64,000 bases of DNA from Neoaquamicrobium sediminum (lineage in GTDB: Bacteria; Pseudomonadota; Alphaproteobacteria; Rhizobiales; Rhizobiaceae). Below are positions 10,601-20,388 of the stretch, piece after piece; within the stretch, counting starts at the first letter, position 1; each line of letters opens with the position of its first letter. Position numbers and translations under genes: made by a program. Under the pieces are notes generated by a model. That model did no database searches. It saw nothing but the letters and a program-made list of their open reading frames with translations, and was not told where the DNA came from. The stretch lies in contig NZ_JABETK010000001.1 in the NCBI RefSeq assembly GCF_013240295.1, positions 372,001 to 436,000 of the forward strand, read 5' to 3'.

Positions 10601-11974
10601 ATGGCGCGCGACACGACCGATTTCCGGCCGATCGAAGGTATCGACGAACTGGTCTCCTATTTGAGCGCCGGCAACAAGCCGCGCGACCAATGGCGAATCG
10701 GCACCGAGCACGAGAAGTTTCCCTTCTATATCGACGGCAACGCCCCGGTACCCTATGGCGGCGAGCGCGGCATCAAGGCACTACTGGAAGGCATGCAGCG
10801 CGTGCTCGGCTGGGAGCCGATCGTCGATGCCGGCCACATCATCGGACTGGTGGAGCCGACCGGACAGGGCGCGATCTCACTTGAGCCGGGCGGTCAGTTC
10901 GAGCTCTCCGGAGCGCCGCTCGAGACGATCCACCAGACATGCCGCGAAGGCAACGCCCATCTCGCCCAGCTTCGCGAGATCGCCGAGCCACTGGGAATCC
11001 GCTTCCTCGGCCTTGGCGGCAGCCCGAAATGGACGCTCGCCGAAACGCCGCGCATGCCGAAATCGCGCTACGACATCATGACGGCCTACATGCCGAAGGT
11101 TGGGACGCAGGGCCTCGACATGATGTACCGGACCTGCACGATCCAGGTGAACCTGGACTTCGAGAGCGAGGCGGACATGCGCCGCAAGATGCAGGTCTCG
11201 TTGAAGCTGCAGCCGCTTTCGACGGCGCTTTTCGCGAACTCGCCATTCACCGAGGGGCGGCCGAACGGCCTGCAGAGCTGGCGTGGCGAGATATGGCGCG
11301 ACACCGACAACCAGCGGGCGGGCCTGCTGGAATTGTGCTTCTCGCCCGATTTCGGCTTTGCAGACTACGTCGAATGGGCGCTCGACGTGCCGATGTATTT
11401 CCTGATCCGCGAGGGGCGCTATTTCGACGTGACCCACGTCACCTTCCGCCAGTTCATGGACGGGGCGCTCCGCGACAGCGTTCCGGACGGGTTGCCGACG
11501 ATGGGCGACTGGGCCAACCATCTGTCCACGCTGTTTCCCGATGTACGGCTCAAGCGCTTTCTCGAAATGCGCGGCGCCGACGGCGGGCCGTGGCGGCGTA
11601 TCTGCGCCCTGCCCGCCTTCTGGGTCGGTCTTCTTTACGACGAGGCCGCGCTGGACGCCGCCGAGGCATTGACGAAAGAGTGGACCTTTACCGACGTCGA
11701 GGCAATGCGGAATGCCGTGCCGGCGCAGGGACTGGCGACGCCCTATGGGAACAGGACGCTGCGCGAGGTTGCGCGCGACGTGCTCGACATCTCGCGCGGC
11801 GGCCTCGCCCGCCGTGACCGCAAGAACCGCGAAGGCTACGACGAGACCGGCTTCCTGGCCCCGCTGGAGGAAGTGGTCGCGCGCGGCAGCACGAGCGCGG
11901 AGGAGATGCTCAAGGCTTACAACACGCGCTGGGGCGGCTCCATCGAACCCGTCTTCCTCGAATACGCCTACTGA
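10601..11974 (+). CDS. gshA: Glutamate-cysteine ligase (plant/alphaproteobacterial type)
   Basis: The enzyme joins glutamate and cysteine in the first step of glutathione synthesis. The 457-residue protein belongs to the GCS2 type shared by alphaproteobacteria and plants: it has WRIGTEHEKFPFY near residue 32, the substrate-site block EPGGQFELSGAP near residue 98, and YMPKVGTQGLDMMYRTCTIQ. The ATG follows GAGGAAA. The gene is complete, with no frame problem. In plants two regulatory cysteine pairs control this enzyme; I did not verify equivalents here. It follows rsmE by about 160 bases in which no gene is seen. Confidence 0.96.
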   Translation: MARDTTDFRPIEGIDELVSYLSAGNKPRDQWRIGTEHEKFPFYIDGNAPVPYGGERGIKALLEGMQRVLGWEPIVDAGHIIGLVEPTGQGAISLEPGGQFELSGAPLETIHQTCREGNAHLAQLREIAEPLGIRFLGLGGSPKWTLAETPRMPKSRYDIMTAYMPKVGTQGLDMMYRTCTIQVNLDFESEADMRRKMQVSLKLQPLSTALFANSPFTEGRPNGLQSWRGEIWRDTDNQRAGLLELCFSPDFGFADYVEWALDVPMYFLIREGRYFDVTHVTFRQFMDGALRDSVPDGLPTMGDWANHLSTLFPDVRLKRFLEMRGADGGPWRRICALPAFWVGLLYDEAALDAAEALTKEWTFTDVEAMRNAVPAQGLATPYGNRTLREVARDVLDISRGGLARRDRKNREGYDETGFLAPLEEVVARGSTSAEEMLKAYNTRWGGSIEPVFLEYAY

Positions 11975-12095
11975 GGCAGAGGGCTTCCGGCACCGCACTC
12001 CACGATGCCCGTCTATGGCAAACTTGCGATGACGCTTGCGAACGCCTGCCCATAGGGTAGGCTTTCGGCCTAAAGCGATACCGGAGGAGACCGCC

Positions 12096-12981
12096 ATGCT
12101 GCCGTTGTTCGACATGCTCGCCCAGGCCCAGAACGGCAATGCCGTCGACCAGATGGCGCGGCAATTCGGCCTTTCCCAACAGCAGACACAGCAGGCCATG
12201 GAAGCGCTGCTGCCTGCCTTCAGCCAGGGGCTGAAGCGCAATGCCTCGAACCCCTACGATCTCGGCTCGTTCCTCACTGCGTTGTCTTCCGGCCAGCACG
12301 CCAAATATTTCGAGGATGCGACACGGGCCTTCTCGCCTCAGGGAATGGAAGAAGGCAACGGCATCCTAGGCCATCTTTGGCTCCAAGGAGCTTTCGCGCG
12401 CAGTGGCGGCACAGGCCTCGCAGGCGACAGGCATCGGCCAGGACGTCCTCAAGCAGATGCTGCCCGCGCTGGCGACCATGATCATGGGCGGGCTTTTCAA
12501 GCAGTCGACCGGCCAGGTGCAGGCGGCCGGCTTCGGTGGTCAGGGCAATCCGCTCCAGGAAATCATCGAGCAGATGATGAAGCAGGGTGGCATGCCCCAG
12601 CAGCCGGCACCACGCCCGGAAGCGCCGCAGCCCGACCTCAACCAGTTCGACAACCCATTCGGCAAGATCCTGGAAGGCATGTTCGGAGGCGGACAGGCCC
12701 AGCGGCAGGCGCCCAGCGCACCGCAGGGGCCGTTCGACAACCCGCTCGGCAAGATTTTCGAGGAGATGATGCGCGGCGGGCAACAACAGCCTCGATCGCA
12801 GACCCAGCGCGAATCCCAACCCCAGCCGCGCACCAATCCCAGCGGACGCGGGCGAACGCCCTATGACGATCTCTTCGGCGACATGTTCGAAAGCGGCCGC
12901 AAGACGCGGGACGACTACCAGAAGAATATGGAATCGGTCTTCGATCAGTTCCTGCAGGGCATGAAGAACCCGCGGCGCTAA
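12096..12981 (+). CDS. DUF937-like protein, frame broken
   Basis: The restored product of 295 residues has a helical N-terminal half of DUF937 type (LFDMLAQAQNGNAVDQMARQ, then ILGHL and GIGQDVLKQMLPALATMIMGG) followed by a proline- and glutamine-rich repeat region. In that region the unit FDNPFGKILEGMFGGG recurs with small changes, and the end is RTPYDDLFGDMFESG. The frame breaks near 12376-12378, where two bases appear to be missing (a Phe codon between HL and GSKEL). An ATG with GGAGGAG starts it. The function of the family is unknown; the repeats suggest a scaffold or binding role. A shared terminator hairpin follows. Confidence 0.8.
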
Positions 12982-12988
12982 TAAAAAA

Positions 12989-13017
12989 GCCCGGCCATCC
13001 TGGGAGGATGACCGGGC
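12989..13017 (-). terminator. Terminator between the DUF937-like and DUF1127 genes
   Basis: GCCCGG-CATCCT and AGGATG-CCGGGC form a long stem with one bulge and a three-base loop. A run of six A on the plus strand makes the T tract for minus-strand transcripts, so it fits the DUF1127 gene best, though it may serve both convergent genes. Confidence 0.75.
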
Positions 13018-13080
13018 AGCATGCAGGCTACCGGAGGGGAACCGGCGGGATGTGGGAGTCAGCCTGCGGAAACTGTGGCA

Positions 13081-13371
13081 TCAGCAGACCCGGCGCGCGC
13101 CATCCTCGGTGAGGTAGCGTTCGCGGGCGATGTCGCTGAGGCGCGCCGTCGGATCGATGCTCATCGGCGAGCGCATGGCGACCACGAGGTCGGTGCGCAT
13201 CAGGCCGATGTCGGCGAGTTCGTGGTCCGACAGGTCGCCAAGGCGGTTTACTTCGCGTCGATTGATGAGCGCGCGCAAGAGTGCGCGGAAACCGTTGGCC
13301 ACGCGCGACACGGCGGCAACCGTGCGCCGTTCGGCAGCGATCGCATGCGTGTGGTGGTCAAGGGCGGTCAT
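13081..13371 (-). CDS. DUF1127 domain small protein
   Basis: This 96-residue protein has a basic N-terminal helix and a DUF1127 domain at about residues 37-62 (INRREVNRLGDLSDHELADIG), where the pattern L-x-x-L-x-D-x-x-L-x-D-I-G is clear. Short DUF1127 proteins are widespread in alphaproteobacteria; some bind RNA and affect small-RNA turnover and phosphate or carbon metabolism. Here an extra tail follows the domain. The gene is divergent from a LysR-type regulator, and VtlR/LsrB-type LysR proteins are known to control DUF1127 genes in Brucella and Agrobacterium, so that neighbour may regulate it. That link is inference. Confidence 0.88.
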   Translation of the reverse strand: MTALDHHTHAIAAERRTVAAVSRVANGFRALLRALINRREVNRLGDLSDHELADIGLMRTDLVVAMRSPMSIDPTARLSDIARERYLTEDGARRVC

Positions 13372-13553
13372 CTCATCTCTCCTTTAAAATCGACGCGGCT
13401 CATCACAGATCCACCGCCAGCGCATGAATGCGCCGCGGCAGCCGCTGTTGAATCGCGTCTGCTGGTTAGCATCGAGACAGTCCCACGAGGCGATTGATTA
13501 GTCTAACGAATGTTTTTAATGTGTTGGATCAGAAAACATGATGGATCACGCGC

Positions 13554-14510
13554 ATGGCCGCTCCGCTCGATCTCGACCAGCTTCACACGTTCATCACCAT
13601 AGCCGACACCGGCAGCTTCACGAGGGCCGCAGATGAAGTGCATCGCACGCAATCGGCGGTCTCCATGCAGATGCGGCGGCTGGAGGAACGCCTGGGCAAG
13701 GCGCTCTTCGAAAAGGAAGGCCGCACAAACCGGCTGACCGAGGAAGGCGAACGCCTGCTGACCTATGCACGAAGACTTCTGCGCCTGAACAGGGAGACGC
13801 TGGCGGCCTTCGACGACGCCAGCCTGGAAGGCCATATTCGCATCGGCACGCCGGACGATTATGCTGACCGATTCCTGCCCGAGATCATGGCCCGCTTCGC
13901 GCGGTCCAACCCGCGCGTGGAACTGTCCGTCATCTGTGAGCCAACGGTGAACCTGATCGACCACATCAAGCGCGGCCATCTCGACATCGCCCTGATCACC
14001 CACGACAGCGACAAGGGCGCGGCCGAGGTGGTGCGGCGCGAGCCGCTTCTGTGGGTCACCTCAGCGAACCACTCGATCCACATGGAGGACGTGCTGCCGA
14101 TCGCTGTCGGCCGCGCCACCTGCATGTGGCGCAGAACGGCCTGCGACATGCTCGACCAGATGGGCCGCGACTACCGCATCCTGTTCACGAGCTGGTCGGC
14201 CACCGTCATCATCGCTGCGGTGCTGTCGGGCCAGGCCGTTTCGATACTGCCGGAGTGCGCGCTGCGGCCGGGCATGCGCATTCTCGGGGAGACGGACGGG
14301 TTCGGCGCCCTGCCCGACGTGCGGATCGGAATCGTACGCGGCCATTCGAGCCAGCCGGAGCTGGTCGATGCGCTTGCGCGGCACATCTGCGACAGCCTCG
14401 ACAACATCTCCGTGCCTGTGCCGGAGGAGACCGGCCAGTTCGACTTCGACGGAATGGCGTTTGCCCGCGTGAAGAGGCAAAAGCAGCGCCCGGCGATGGC
14501 TGGCTGGTGA
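13554..14510 (+). CDS. LysR-type transcriptional regulator
   Basis: The 318-residue protein has the LysR winged helix in residues 5-64 (LDLDQLHTFITIADTGSF, TRAADEVHRTQSAVSMQMRRL) and a C-terminal periplasmic-binding-like effector domain that starts at GHIRIGTPDDYAD. The HTH closely resembles VtlR/LsrB-type regulators, which control small RNAs and DUF1127 genes in relatives, but the assignment is not certain. No strong ribosome-binding site lies before the ATG. It is divergent from the DUF1127 gene across about 180 bases, and xseA follows on the same strand. The effector is unknown. Confidence 0.88.
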   Translation: MAAPLDLDQLHTFITIADTGSFTRAADEVHRTQSAVSMQMRRLEERLGKALFEKEGRTNRLTEEGERLLTYARRLLRLNRETLAAFDDASLEGHIRIGTPDDYADRFLPEIMARFARSNPRVELSVICEPTVNLIDHIKRGHLDIALITHDSDKGAAEVVRREPLLWVTSANHSIHMEDVLPIAVGRATCMWRRTACDMLDQMGRDYRILFTSWSATVIIAAVLSGQAVSILPECALRPGMRILGETDGFGALPDVRIGIVRGHSSQPELVDALARHICDSLDNISVPVPEETGQFDFDGMAFARVKRQKQRPAMAGW

Positions 14511-14618
14511 CGGATGCTGGACGCACGGTGGAGCAGCGGCTTTTACTGTCACGTTGCCGCCGGTTGAATGTCTCGTGCGGCTTGACGCGAACGGAGGCTT
14601 TGGTGCCATGTTTTGCCG

Positions 14619-16142
14619 ATGAGCGATTCCTTTCTCACGTCTGACCCGTCGTCCGGCGCCGCAACCAATGCCGCCGAATTCACCGTTTCCGAGATTTCGG
14701 GCGCGCTCAAGCGCGCGGTCGAGGATCAGTTCGGCAATGTGCGCGTGCGTGGCGAGATCTCGGGCTATCGCGGTCCGCACTCATCCGGCCACGCCTACTT
14801 CGCGCTGAAGGACGAGCGCGCGCGACTGGAAGCGGTTATCTGGAAGGGTACGTTTTCGCGCCTGAAATTCAGGCCCGAGGAAGGGATGGAGGTCATCGCC
14901 TCCGGCAAGCTGACCACCTATCCGGGCTCGTCGAAATACCAGATCGTCATAGACAATCTGGAGCCGGCCGGAGCCGGCGCCCTGATGGCGCTGTTGGAAG
15001 AACGCCGCCGCAAGCTCGCAGCCGAGGGGCTGTTCGACGACGAGCGCAAGCGCGCCCTACCCTACATGCCGCGCGTGGTCGGTGTCGTTACATCACCCAC
15101 TGGTTCGGTTATCCGCGACATCATTCACCGCATAACCGATCGCTTCCCGCTGCACGTGCTGGTGTGGCCCGTGCGGGTGCAGGGCGACACGACCGGTGCG
15201 GAAGTTTCCACTGCGATCGAAGGCTTCAACCGGCTCGACCTAGCAGGTCCCATACCGCGGCCGGACGTTCTGATCGTCGCGCGCGGGGGCGGCAGCCTCG
15301 AGGACCTGTGGGGCTTCAACGATGAAGCGGTGGTACGCGCAGCCGCCGCATCAAGCATTCCGCTGATCTCGGCCGTTGGCCACGAGACCGACTGGACGCT
15401 GATAGACCATGCAGCCGATGTGCGCGCGCCCACGCCGACCGGAGCGGCGGAGCTCGCGGTGCCGGTAAAGGCCGATCTGGAAGCGGCGCTTTCGCGGCTC
15501 TCGGCTCGTCTCAAAGGTGCCGTCTCGCGCAGCACGGAACGCAAACGCCAGGGCCTGCGCGCTGCGGCGCGCGCGTTGCCCTCGGCCGACCAGTTGCTGG
15601 CCCTGCCGCGCCGACGCTTCGACGAGGCCGCAAGCCGGCTGGGCCGCGCTCTGTTCGCCAACACCGAAGCGAAGCGCCTGCGCTTCCGCGGCCTGCGCCT
15701 TTCGCCGGCAATGCTTCAGCGTCGCGTCAACGAGGCCCGGACGCGCTTTGCCCGCGATGCCGCACGGGTTGCACCGGCCACGCTTACGCGAAGGATGGAG
15801 ACGCACCGTCAGACGCTGCAATTGCTCGGCCGGCGCGCAGATCAATGTATTGCCGCGACATTGGAACGGCGTTCGACGCGTCTTGCCCAGGCCGGACGAC
15901 TGGCGGAAACGCTATCCCACAAGTCGGTGCTGCAACGCGGCTTCGCCCTCATCCGCGATGCTGATGAAAAGCCGGTCAAAAGCGCGACACACATAAAGCC
16001 GGGCGACCTGCTCAGCATCGAGTTTGCAGACGGCCGGGCCGGCGCCGTGGCATCAGGTAGCGAGGTGCCCGCGAAGCCTCCAGCCAGAAAGCAGGCGACA
16101 AAGCCAAAGGCCGGCGGCGGGGAACAGGGCTCGCTTTTCTGA
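14619..16142 (+). CDS. xseA: Exodeoxyribonuclease VII large subunit
   Basis: XseA is the catalytic subunit of exonuclease VII, which degrades single-stranded DNA in both directions. The 507-residue protein has the N-terminal OB-fold ([29 protein letters not shown]), the catalytic domain with [14 protein letters not shown] and [16 protein letters not shown] (the invariant RGGGS-E-DL-x-x-FN motif), and the long coiled coil that binds XseB. The tail is lysine-rich and ends GEQGSLF. The ATG at 14619 is preferred to an in-frame TTG two codons earlier. No xseB is in the window. This gene is the last core gene before the accessory block. Confidence 0.96.
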   Translation: MSDSFLTSDPSSGAATNAAEFTVSEISGALKRAVEDQFGNVRVRGEISGYRGPHSSGHAYFALKDERARLEAVIWKGTFSRLKFRPEEGMEVIASGKLTTYPGSSKYQIVIDNLEPAGAGALMALLEERRRKLAAEGLFDDERKRALPYMPRVVGVVTSPTGSVIRDIIHRITDRFPLHVLVWPVRVQGDTTGAEVSTAIEGFNRLDLAGPIPRPDVLIVARGGGSLEDLWGFNDEAVVRAAAASSIPLISAVGHETDWTLIDHAADVRAPTPTGAAELAVPVKADLEAALSRLSARLKGAVSRSTERKRQGLRAAARALPSADQLLALPRRRFDEAASRLGRALFANTEAKRLRFRGLRLSPAMLQRRVNEARTRFARDAARVAPATLTRRMETHRQTLQLLGRRADQCIAATLERRSTRLAQAGRLAETLSHKSVLQRGFALIRDADEKPVKSATHIKPGDLLSIEFADGRAGAVASGSEVPAKPPARKQATKPKAGGGEQGSLF

Positions 16143-16180
16143 GGGTGCTTCCGACGGAAGCGGGCCTATCTAGCCGGCTG

Positions 16181-17289
16181 TCACGGCTTGATCAGTCGGG
16201 CGATGAACGGTGCCGTTGTCAGCATCAAGAAGGTACGAAAGACCTGGCAAGTGACGATAAAGGCAACGTCGATACCCAGTGCGTATGTGATTACCGCCAT
16301 TTCCGACATTCCGCCGGGTGCCAAGGAAAGCAGCCCGGTAGAATAAGGTCGCGCTGAATAATTTGTGACCACCCATGCCGCGGCCACCGTCATTGCCACG
16401 AGAAGCAGCGCCCACGTTACCGCCGCGAGCGCCGTAACCCAGGCTTCGCGCCATTGGATGCCGGCAAACCTCGAGCCCGCCACAGCGCCGATGACAATCT
16501 GGGCACCGGCGACAAACCAGCCGGGGAAAGCGGCGGAACTGATACCGAGTCCATGGACGACTGCTGAGATCATCATTGCCGCCACCATGATGCCGCCCGG
16601 CAGTTTCAGATAGTGTCCCAACACCAACCCACTGATCGCACAGCCGATAAGTATGCCCCAGTCCTTGATGCCTGCGGCGATCTCACCTGCCGCCACGGGA
16701 ACGCGCCCGACAGCGTGCCCGAGTACGAACTGCAGGATCAACGGAACACAGAACACGATCGCTACGATGCGGATCGAGTGGATGAGTACCAGAGATTTTG
16801 TGTTGCCCCCAGCGATCCGCCGATGACCGTGAGTTCTGCCAGACCCGCAGGCAACGAGCCGAAAAATGCAGTGACCCGGTCGAACCTGAAGACATATCGG
16901 AAGAACAGGAAGCCGGTGACTGCCACGATGGAGCCGAACAGCGCGACCACGAGAACCTCGCTCCACCAGGTTCCGATGGAGGCCACGACGACCGGAGTGA
17001 ACCCACTGCCCGCCATGACACCGATGGCCGGCCGCGCGGCCAGGAGCACAGAGCCCGGCATGAGCCAGCGGCTTCCGACCGTTGCGGCGAAAGCGCAGAA
17101 CGCGATTGGTCCCAGCGTCCAGGGCAAGGGGGCGTGGAGGTGGAAGAATACGAAACCTCCGATCGTTGCCCAGACCAACGTAACGAAGCCGACGAAGACG
17201 GGGTGAGATGGGAGGTTCAATTTGTGATCCAAGATCAGCCGCTGCACGGCGGGCGATGCCGTGAGATTGCGGATGTGCGGCCCCCGCAC
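16181..17289 (-). CDS. AbrB family membrane protein (putative permease), frame broken
   Basis: This is an inner-membrane protein of the AbrB/COG3180 family (often misnamed ammonia monooxygenase), with two repeats of membrane helices. Typical motifs are PLPWTLGPIAFCA in the first repeat and GLAELTVIGGSLG and LAPGGMSEMAVIT in the two repeat ends. The frame breaks at the five-C run 16806-16810; one added G on the coding strand joins GGSLG to GNTKSLVLIHSIRI and gives 369 residues. The likely start is GTG and is uncertain. It is the last gene of the tct operon, 33 bases after tctC. AbrB proteins are often found beside tripartite tricarboxylate transporters, so it may export or import a related acid. 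Confidence 0.85.
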
Positions 17290-17322
17290 GAGGCGGGAGC
17301 CAGTTTCGTATTTGGCGAGGTG

Positions 17323-18308
17323 CTACTCAAGCAGGCGCGAATATTCGACCAGCAGGCCATAGTTGCGCTTGACCAGTTCAGTGGATGCTTCCGGGCCCCG
17401 CCAGTCACGGCCGTAGTTACCTTCTTTGGCCGATGCTTGGTATTCTTCGCTCTCGACCACGCTTTTGTAAGTGTCGACGAACTTCTGGTAGCGGTCGGGA
17501 TATTCCTCTTTCAACTTAGCGAGAACGACCATTGAGCGCACCGACGAGTCCAGGATCGGCATCTCCACACCGTAGGATTTAAGTGCCTCGTTGATCGGCG
17601 TAGCGTCCGGCCAGTCAGGGTTTGTTTCGTCGGCCACGACCATGATCTTGTTCACTTGATCGAAGATGACCTCGCTGCCCTGTCCCGGCACCATGCCGAA
17701 ATCGACCTGGCCTCCGATGATCGCTGTGCGGGTAGGCCCGCCGCCATCATAGGTGACCAGACGCAGGTTTTCTGAGGGAATACCCAGCTTCTCCATCATC
17801 AGCAAAAGCGAGATATGCTCGCTGGATCCGGTGATGACGGCCGCAGAAAGCTTGCCGGGTTCTTTCAGTCCTTCTATGATTTCGTCGAAGGATTGAACTT
17901 GGCTTCCCTTTGGCACCACCATCAGAGACTGCGCGACTTCCTGAGCATTGACAAATATGAAGTCGTCCAGCTTGAACGGCGCGTTCATCACCTCAATGTG
18001 GTTCACGAAGTAGGGTGTAGGCGGAATAAACATGACGGTGTAGCCGTCCGCGGGCTGATTGTGGAAGTACACGGTGCCAGTCAGCGTCCCCCGCCGGGAC
18101 GGTTGACGACGTTTACGGGCGTCCCCAACGCGTCCGCAAGGAACGGCGCAAGGTGGCGCACCATCCGGTCGGTAGCACCGCCCGCATCGTAGGGGGCAGT
18201 AATCTCGATCGGCTTGTTGGGATAGTCGTCCTGGGCGTAGGCCGCTTGTCCGCCTAACGCCAGGCCAAGGGTCAGAACCGCCCCTTTCAGGTTCTTCCAA
18301 CTGTTCAT
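17323..18308 (-). CDS. tctC: Tripartite tricarboxylate transporter binding protein TctC, frame broken
   Basis: TctC is the periplasmic solute-binding protein of a TTT transporter. A signal peptide (MNSWKNLKGAVLTLGLALGG, cleavage after AAYA) is followed by the Bug-family opening YPNKPIEITAPYDAGGATDRM and NVVNRPGG. The frame breaks in the five-C run 18088-18092; one added G on the coding strand continues as GTLTGTVYFHNQPADGYTVMF, and the product has 328 residues, the family length. The family is very rich in paralogues with different organic-acid ligands, so the ligand is not predictable. It follows tctA by about 50 bases with an AGGAGGAA ribosome-binding site. Confidence 0.92.
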
Positions 18309-18361
18309 ATTTCTTCCTCCTGATTATCGTTCTCGTGATTTCCGGCTTCACCGGCCGGTAT

Positions 18362-19876
18362 TCACCCGACACGCAGCGACCGTCGTGCGCGCAGGTAATT
18401 CTTCATCGCCGGGTAGGCGATCGAAGCGATCAGCAATGCAAGCATGACCAGCGCGATCGGCCTCCCGAAGATAAAGGACAAGTCGCCGCCACTGATCTGG
18501 TGGGAATATACGAACTGCCGTTCGACGAAGGCCCCCAGCAGCAGGCCGACCACGGCGGCTGGCGGCGCGAACTCGTAGCGCGCGAACAGCCAGCCCACGA
18601 TCGAGAACACCGCGAGAGTCAGCGGTCCCATGATGTTGCCGATGAGCGCGTAGCTGCCGGCCATCGCCAGTACGATCACGGATGGGACAAGGTAAAGGAT
18701 CGGAACCTTCACGATAATCACCGCGATACGAATGAACAGGAGACCAACGATGACCAGGAGCAGGCACTGGACCATGTTGCCGAAGAGGATTGCGTAGACG
18801 ATGTCCTTGTTGTCTGCGATGAAACGTGGCCCACCTGTAATATTGTGCATGGCGAAGGCGGCGAGCAGTACGGCGGTGCCCCCTCCGCCCGGCAGACCAA
18901 GGGCCAGCAGCGTTGCCATCGCGCCGCCTTCTGAGCTGCTGTTGGCGGATTCGGAGGCAACGACACCGTTGGGGTTGCCCTTTCCGAAGCTGTCCGGATC
19001 GTCGGAAACGCGGCGGGCATCAGCATACGATATCAGGTTAGCAACCGAGGCTCCCACGCCGGGGATCGCGCCGACGAACACGCCAATTATGGAGCCACGC
19101 AGCAACGTTTTCCAGTATTCGCGCACGCCGGCGAAGCCCTGCAGGATGCGCGAAAAACTGATGACGCGGTCTTCCTGCTTTTCCACGATGTAGCGGGACC
19201 GCGCCAGATTGAAGAGTTCGGCGGTCGCCAGAAGACCGATCATCGCCGGAACGACGGGAATGCCGTCGAGGAGCTCGGCAAAACCGAAAGTGCCGCGCAT
19301 CTGGCCTGTCGGGCCGATCCCGATAGTGCCGATCATCAAGCCGAAGATTCCGGCGAGGATTCCGCGCTCGAAATTGCCACCCCGCAGTGTGGCAATCATG
19401 GTGATACCCCAGATCGCTACCATGGCCATCTCGAAGGGGCCGAGCTTGAGCACTGCCCACGAGGCGTAGTTGATGAGCAGGAACAGCACCAGATAGCTGA
19501 TGAAGGTGCCGATTGTTGAGGCGGCAAGCCCGATTCCCAGCGCCTCATTGTGGCGCCCCTGCCGGGACATAGGAAAGCCGTCGAACGCCGTGGAGACCGA
19601 TGCGGTGGTGCCCGGTGTGTTGATCAGGATTGCGGGTATCGCGCCGCCAAAGCCGGCCCCTGTGAACACCGAGGTAAGGAACATTACCGCGGTGAAGAAA
19701 TCCATATAAAGCGTGAAAGGCAGCATCAGGGCGATGATCATCGTTCCTGAAATGCCCGGTAGCGCGCCGCCGGCCAGGCCGGCGAAAAGGCCGGGGATGA
19801 TAACCGCCCATGGAACCCATGACGTTCCCAGAATACCGAGGGCCAGTCCGACAGCGCCGAAATCGATAAGTTCCAT
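18362..19876 (-). CDS. tctA: TTT transporter large permease TctA
   Basis: TctA is the large membrane subunit, with about twelve helices, that carries a tri- or dicarboxylate by sodium or proton symport. The 504-residue protein has the family signatures GALPGISGTMIIALMLPFT near residue 41, GFGGAIPAILINTPGTTAS near residue 85 and VGAIPGVGASVANLISY near residue 282, then GLPGGGGTAVLLAAF. The start at 19876 lies two bases after the tctB stop, so the two are likely translationally coupled. An upstream extension in this frame overlaps tctB and is rejected. Confidence 0.95.
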   Translation of the reverse strand: MELIDFGAVGLALGILGTSWVPWAVIIPGLFAGLAGGALPGISGTMIIALMLPFTLYMDFFTAVMFLTSVFTGAGFGGAIPAILINTPGTTASVSTAFDGFPMSRQGRHNEALGIGLAASTIGTFISYLVLFLLINYASWAVLKLGPFEMAMVAIWGITMIATLRGGNFERGILAGIFGLMIGTIGIGPTGQMRGTFGFAELLDGIPVVPAMIGLLATAELFNLARSRYIVEKQEDRVISFSRILQGFAGVREYWKTLLRGSIIGVFVGAIPGVGASVANLISYADARRVSDDPDSFGKGNPNGVVASESANSSSEGGAMATLLALGLPGGGGTAVLLAAFAMHNITGGPRFIADNKDIVYAILFGNMVQCLLLVIVGLLFIRIAVIIVKVPILYLVPSVIVLAMAGSYALIGNIMGPLTLAVFSIVGWLFARYEFAPPAAVVGLLLGAFVERQFVYSHQISGGDLSFIFGRPIALVMLALLIASIAYPAMKNYLRARRSLRVG

Positions 19877-19878
19877 TG

Positions 19879-20388
19879 TTACAGCCCCGGTACGATCATG
19901 GTGGGAACCGGCGACCGCGCTCCATTGATGAGGAGCCAGGTGACCGCAAGTCCTGACGGAATGCTGAATGCTGCAAGCACGACAAGCCGTCGCTCGCCCT
20001 GTATGAAAAGACAAAAGACGAGGAACAGGATGCTCGCGACATCGAAGCCAATCCACGGAGATGCCATGGCGTATGCCAGAAGACCCATCATCATCGCGGC
20101 AATCGCGCTCGCCGACGCGCCAGCCTTGTCGCCGGATGGTGCCGGCGGTTTGGCCGACTCCTCGGCGTCCCTGCTGGCGATCCGTCGGAACCCGAGTTCC
20201 TTGATGAAGATGATGGCCGCGAGCACCACCACGATAGCTGTCATCGGCACCAGCATGATGAGGTTGTGGATGCGTTTCGACGCAGCATAAGCGTCGCCCA
20301 TATAGGCCAGCGCCAGGATCAGCACCGCAAGGGTGACGAGTACCGGGCCGAGCCGGTCAAGCTGCGCCAGGAAACTACGGTCCTTCAT
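19879..20388 (-). CDS. tctB: TTT transporter small permease TctB
   Basis: TctB is the four-helix small membrane subunit of the tripartite tricarboxylate transporter. The 169-residue protein shows four hydrophobic segments, with a charged cytoplasmic loop (RRIASRDAEESAKPPAPSGD) in the middle and the late FCLFIQGERRLVVLAAFSI stretch typical of the family. Sequence conservation in TctB is low, so the call relies on size, topology and its place before tctA. Its ATG overlaps the stop of the lyase gene in an ATGA, a sign of coupled translation. Confidence 0.88.
   Translation of the reverse strand: MKDRSFLAQLDRLGPVLVTLAVLILALAYMGDAYAASKRIHNLIMLVPMTAIVVVLAAIIFIKELGFRRIASRDAEESAKPPAPSGDKAGASASAIAAMMMGLLAYAMASPWIGFDVASILFLVFCLFIQGERRLVVLAAFSIPSGLAVTWLLINGARSPVPTMIVPGL

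Noticed and set aside
10877..12241. Minus-strand open frame of 454 codons across gshA
   Set aside because: Shadow of gshA, with repeated low-complexity residues and no family features.
16143..16180. Attachment site copy of the tRNA-His 3' end near the left edge of the block
   Set aside because: No match to the tRNA end was found there.
18330..18360. A third copy of the putative IclR operator between tctA and tctC
   Set aside because: TTTCC GGCTTCA CCGG resembles the core only loosely, has different spacing and lies next to the end of tctA.
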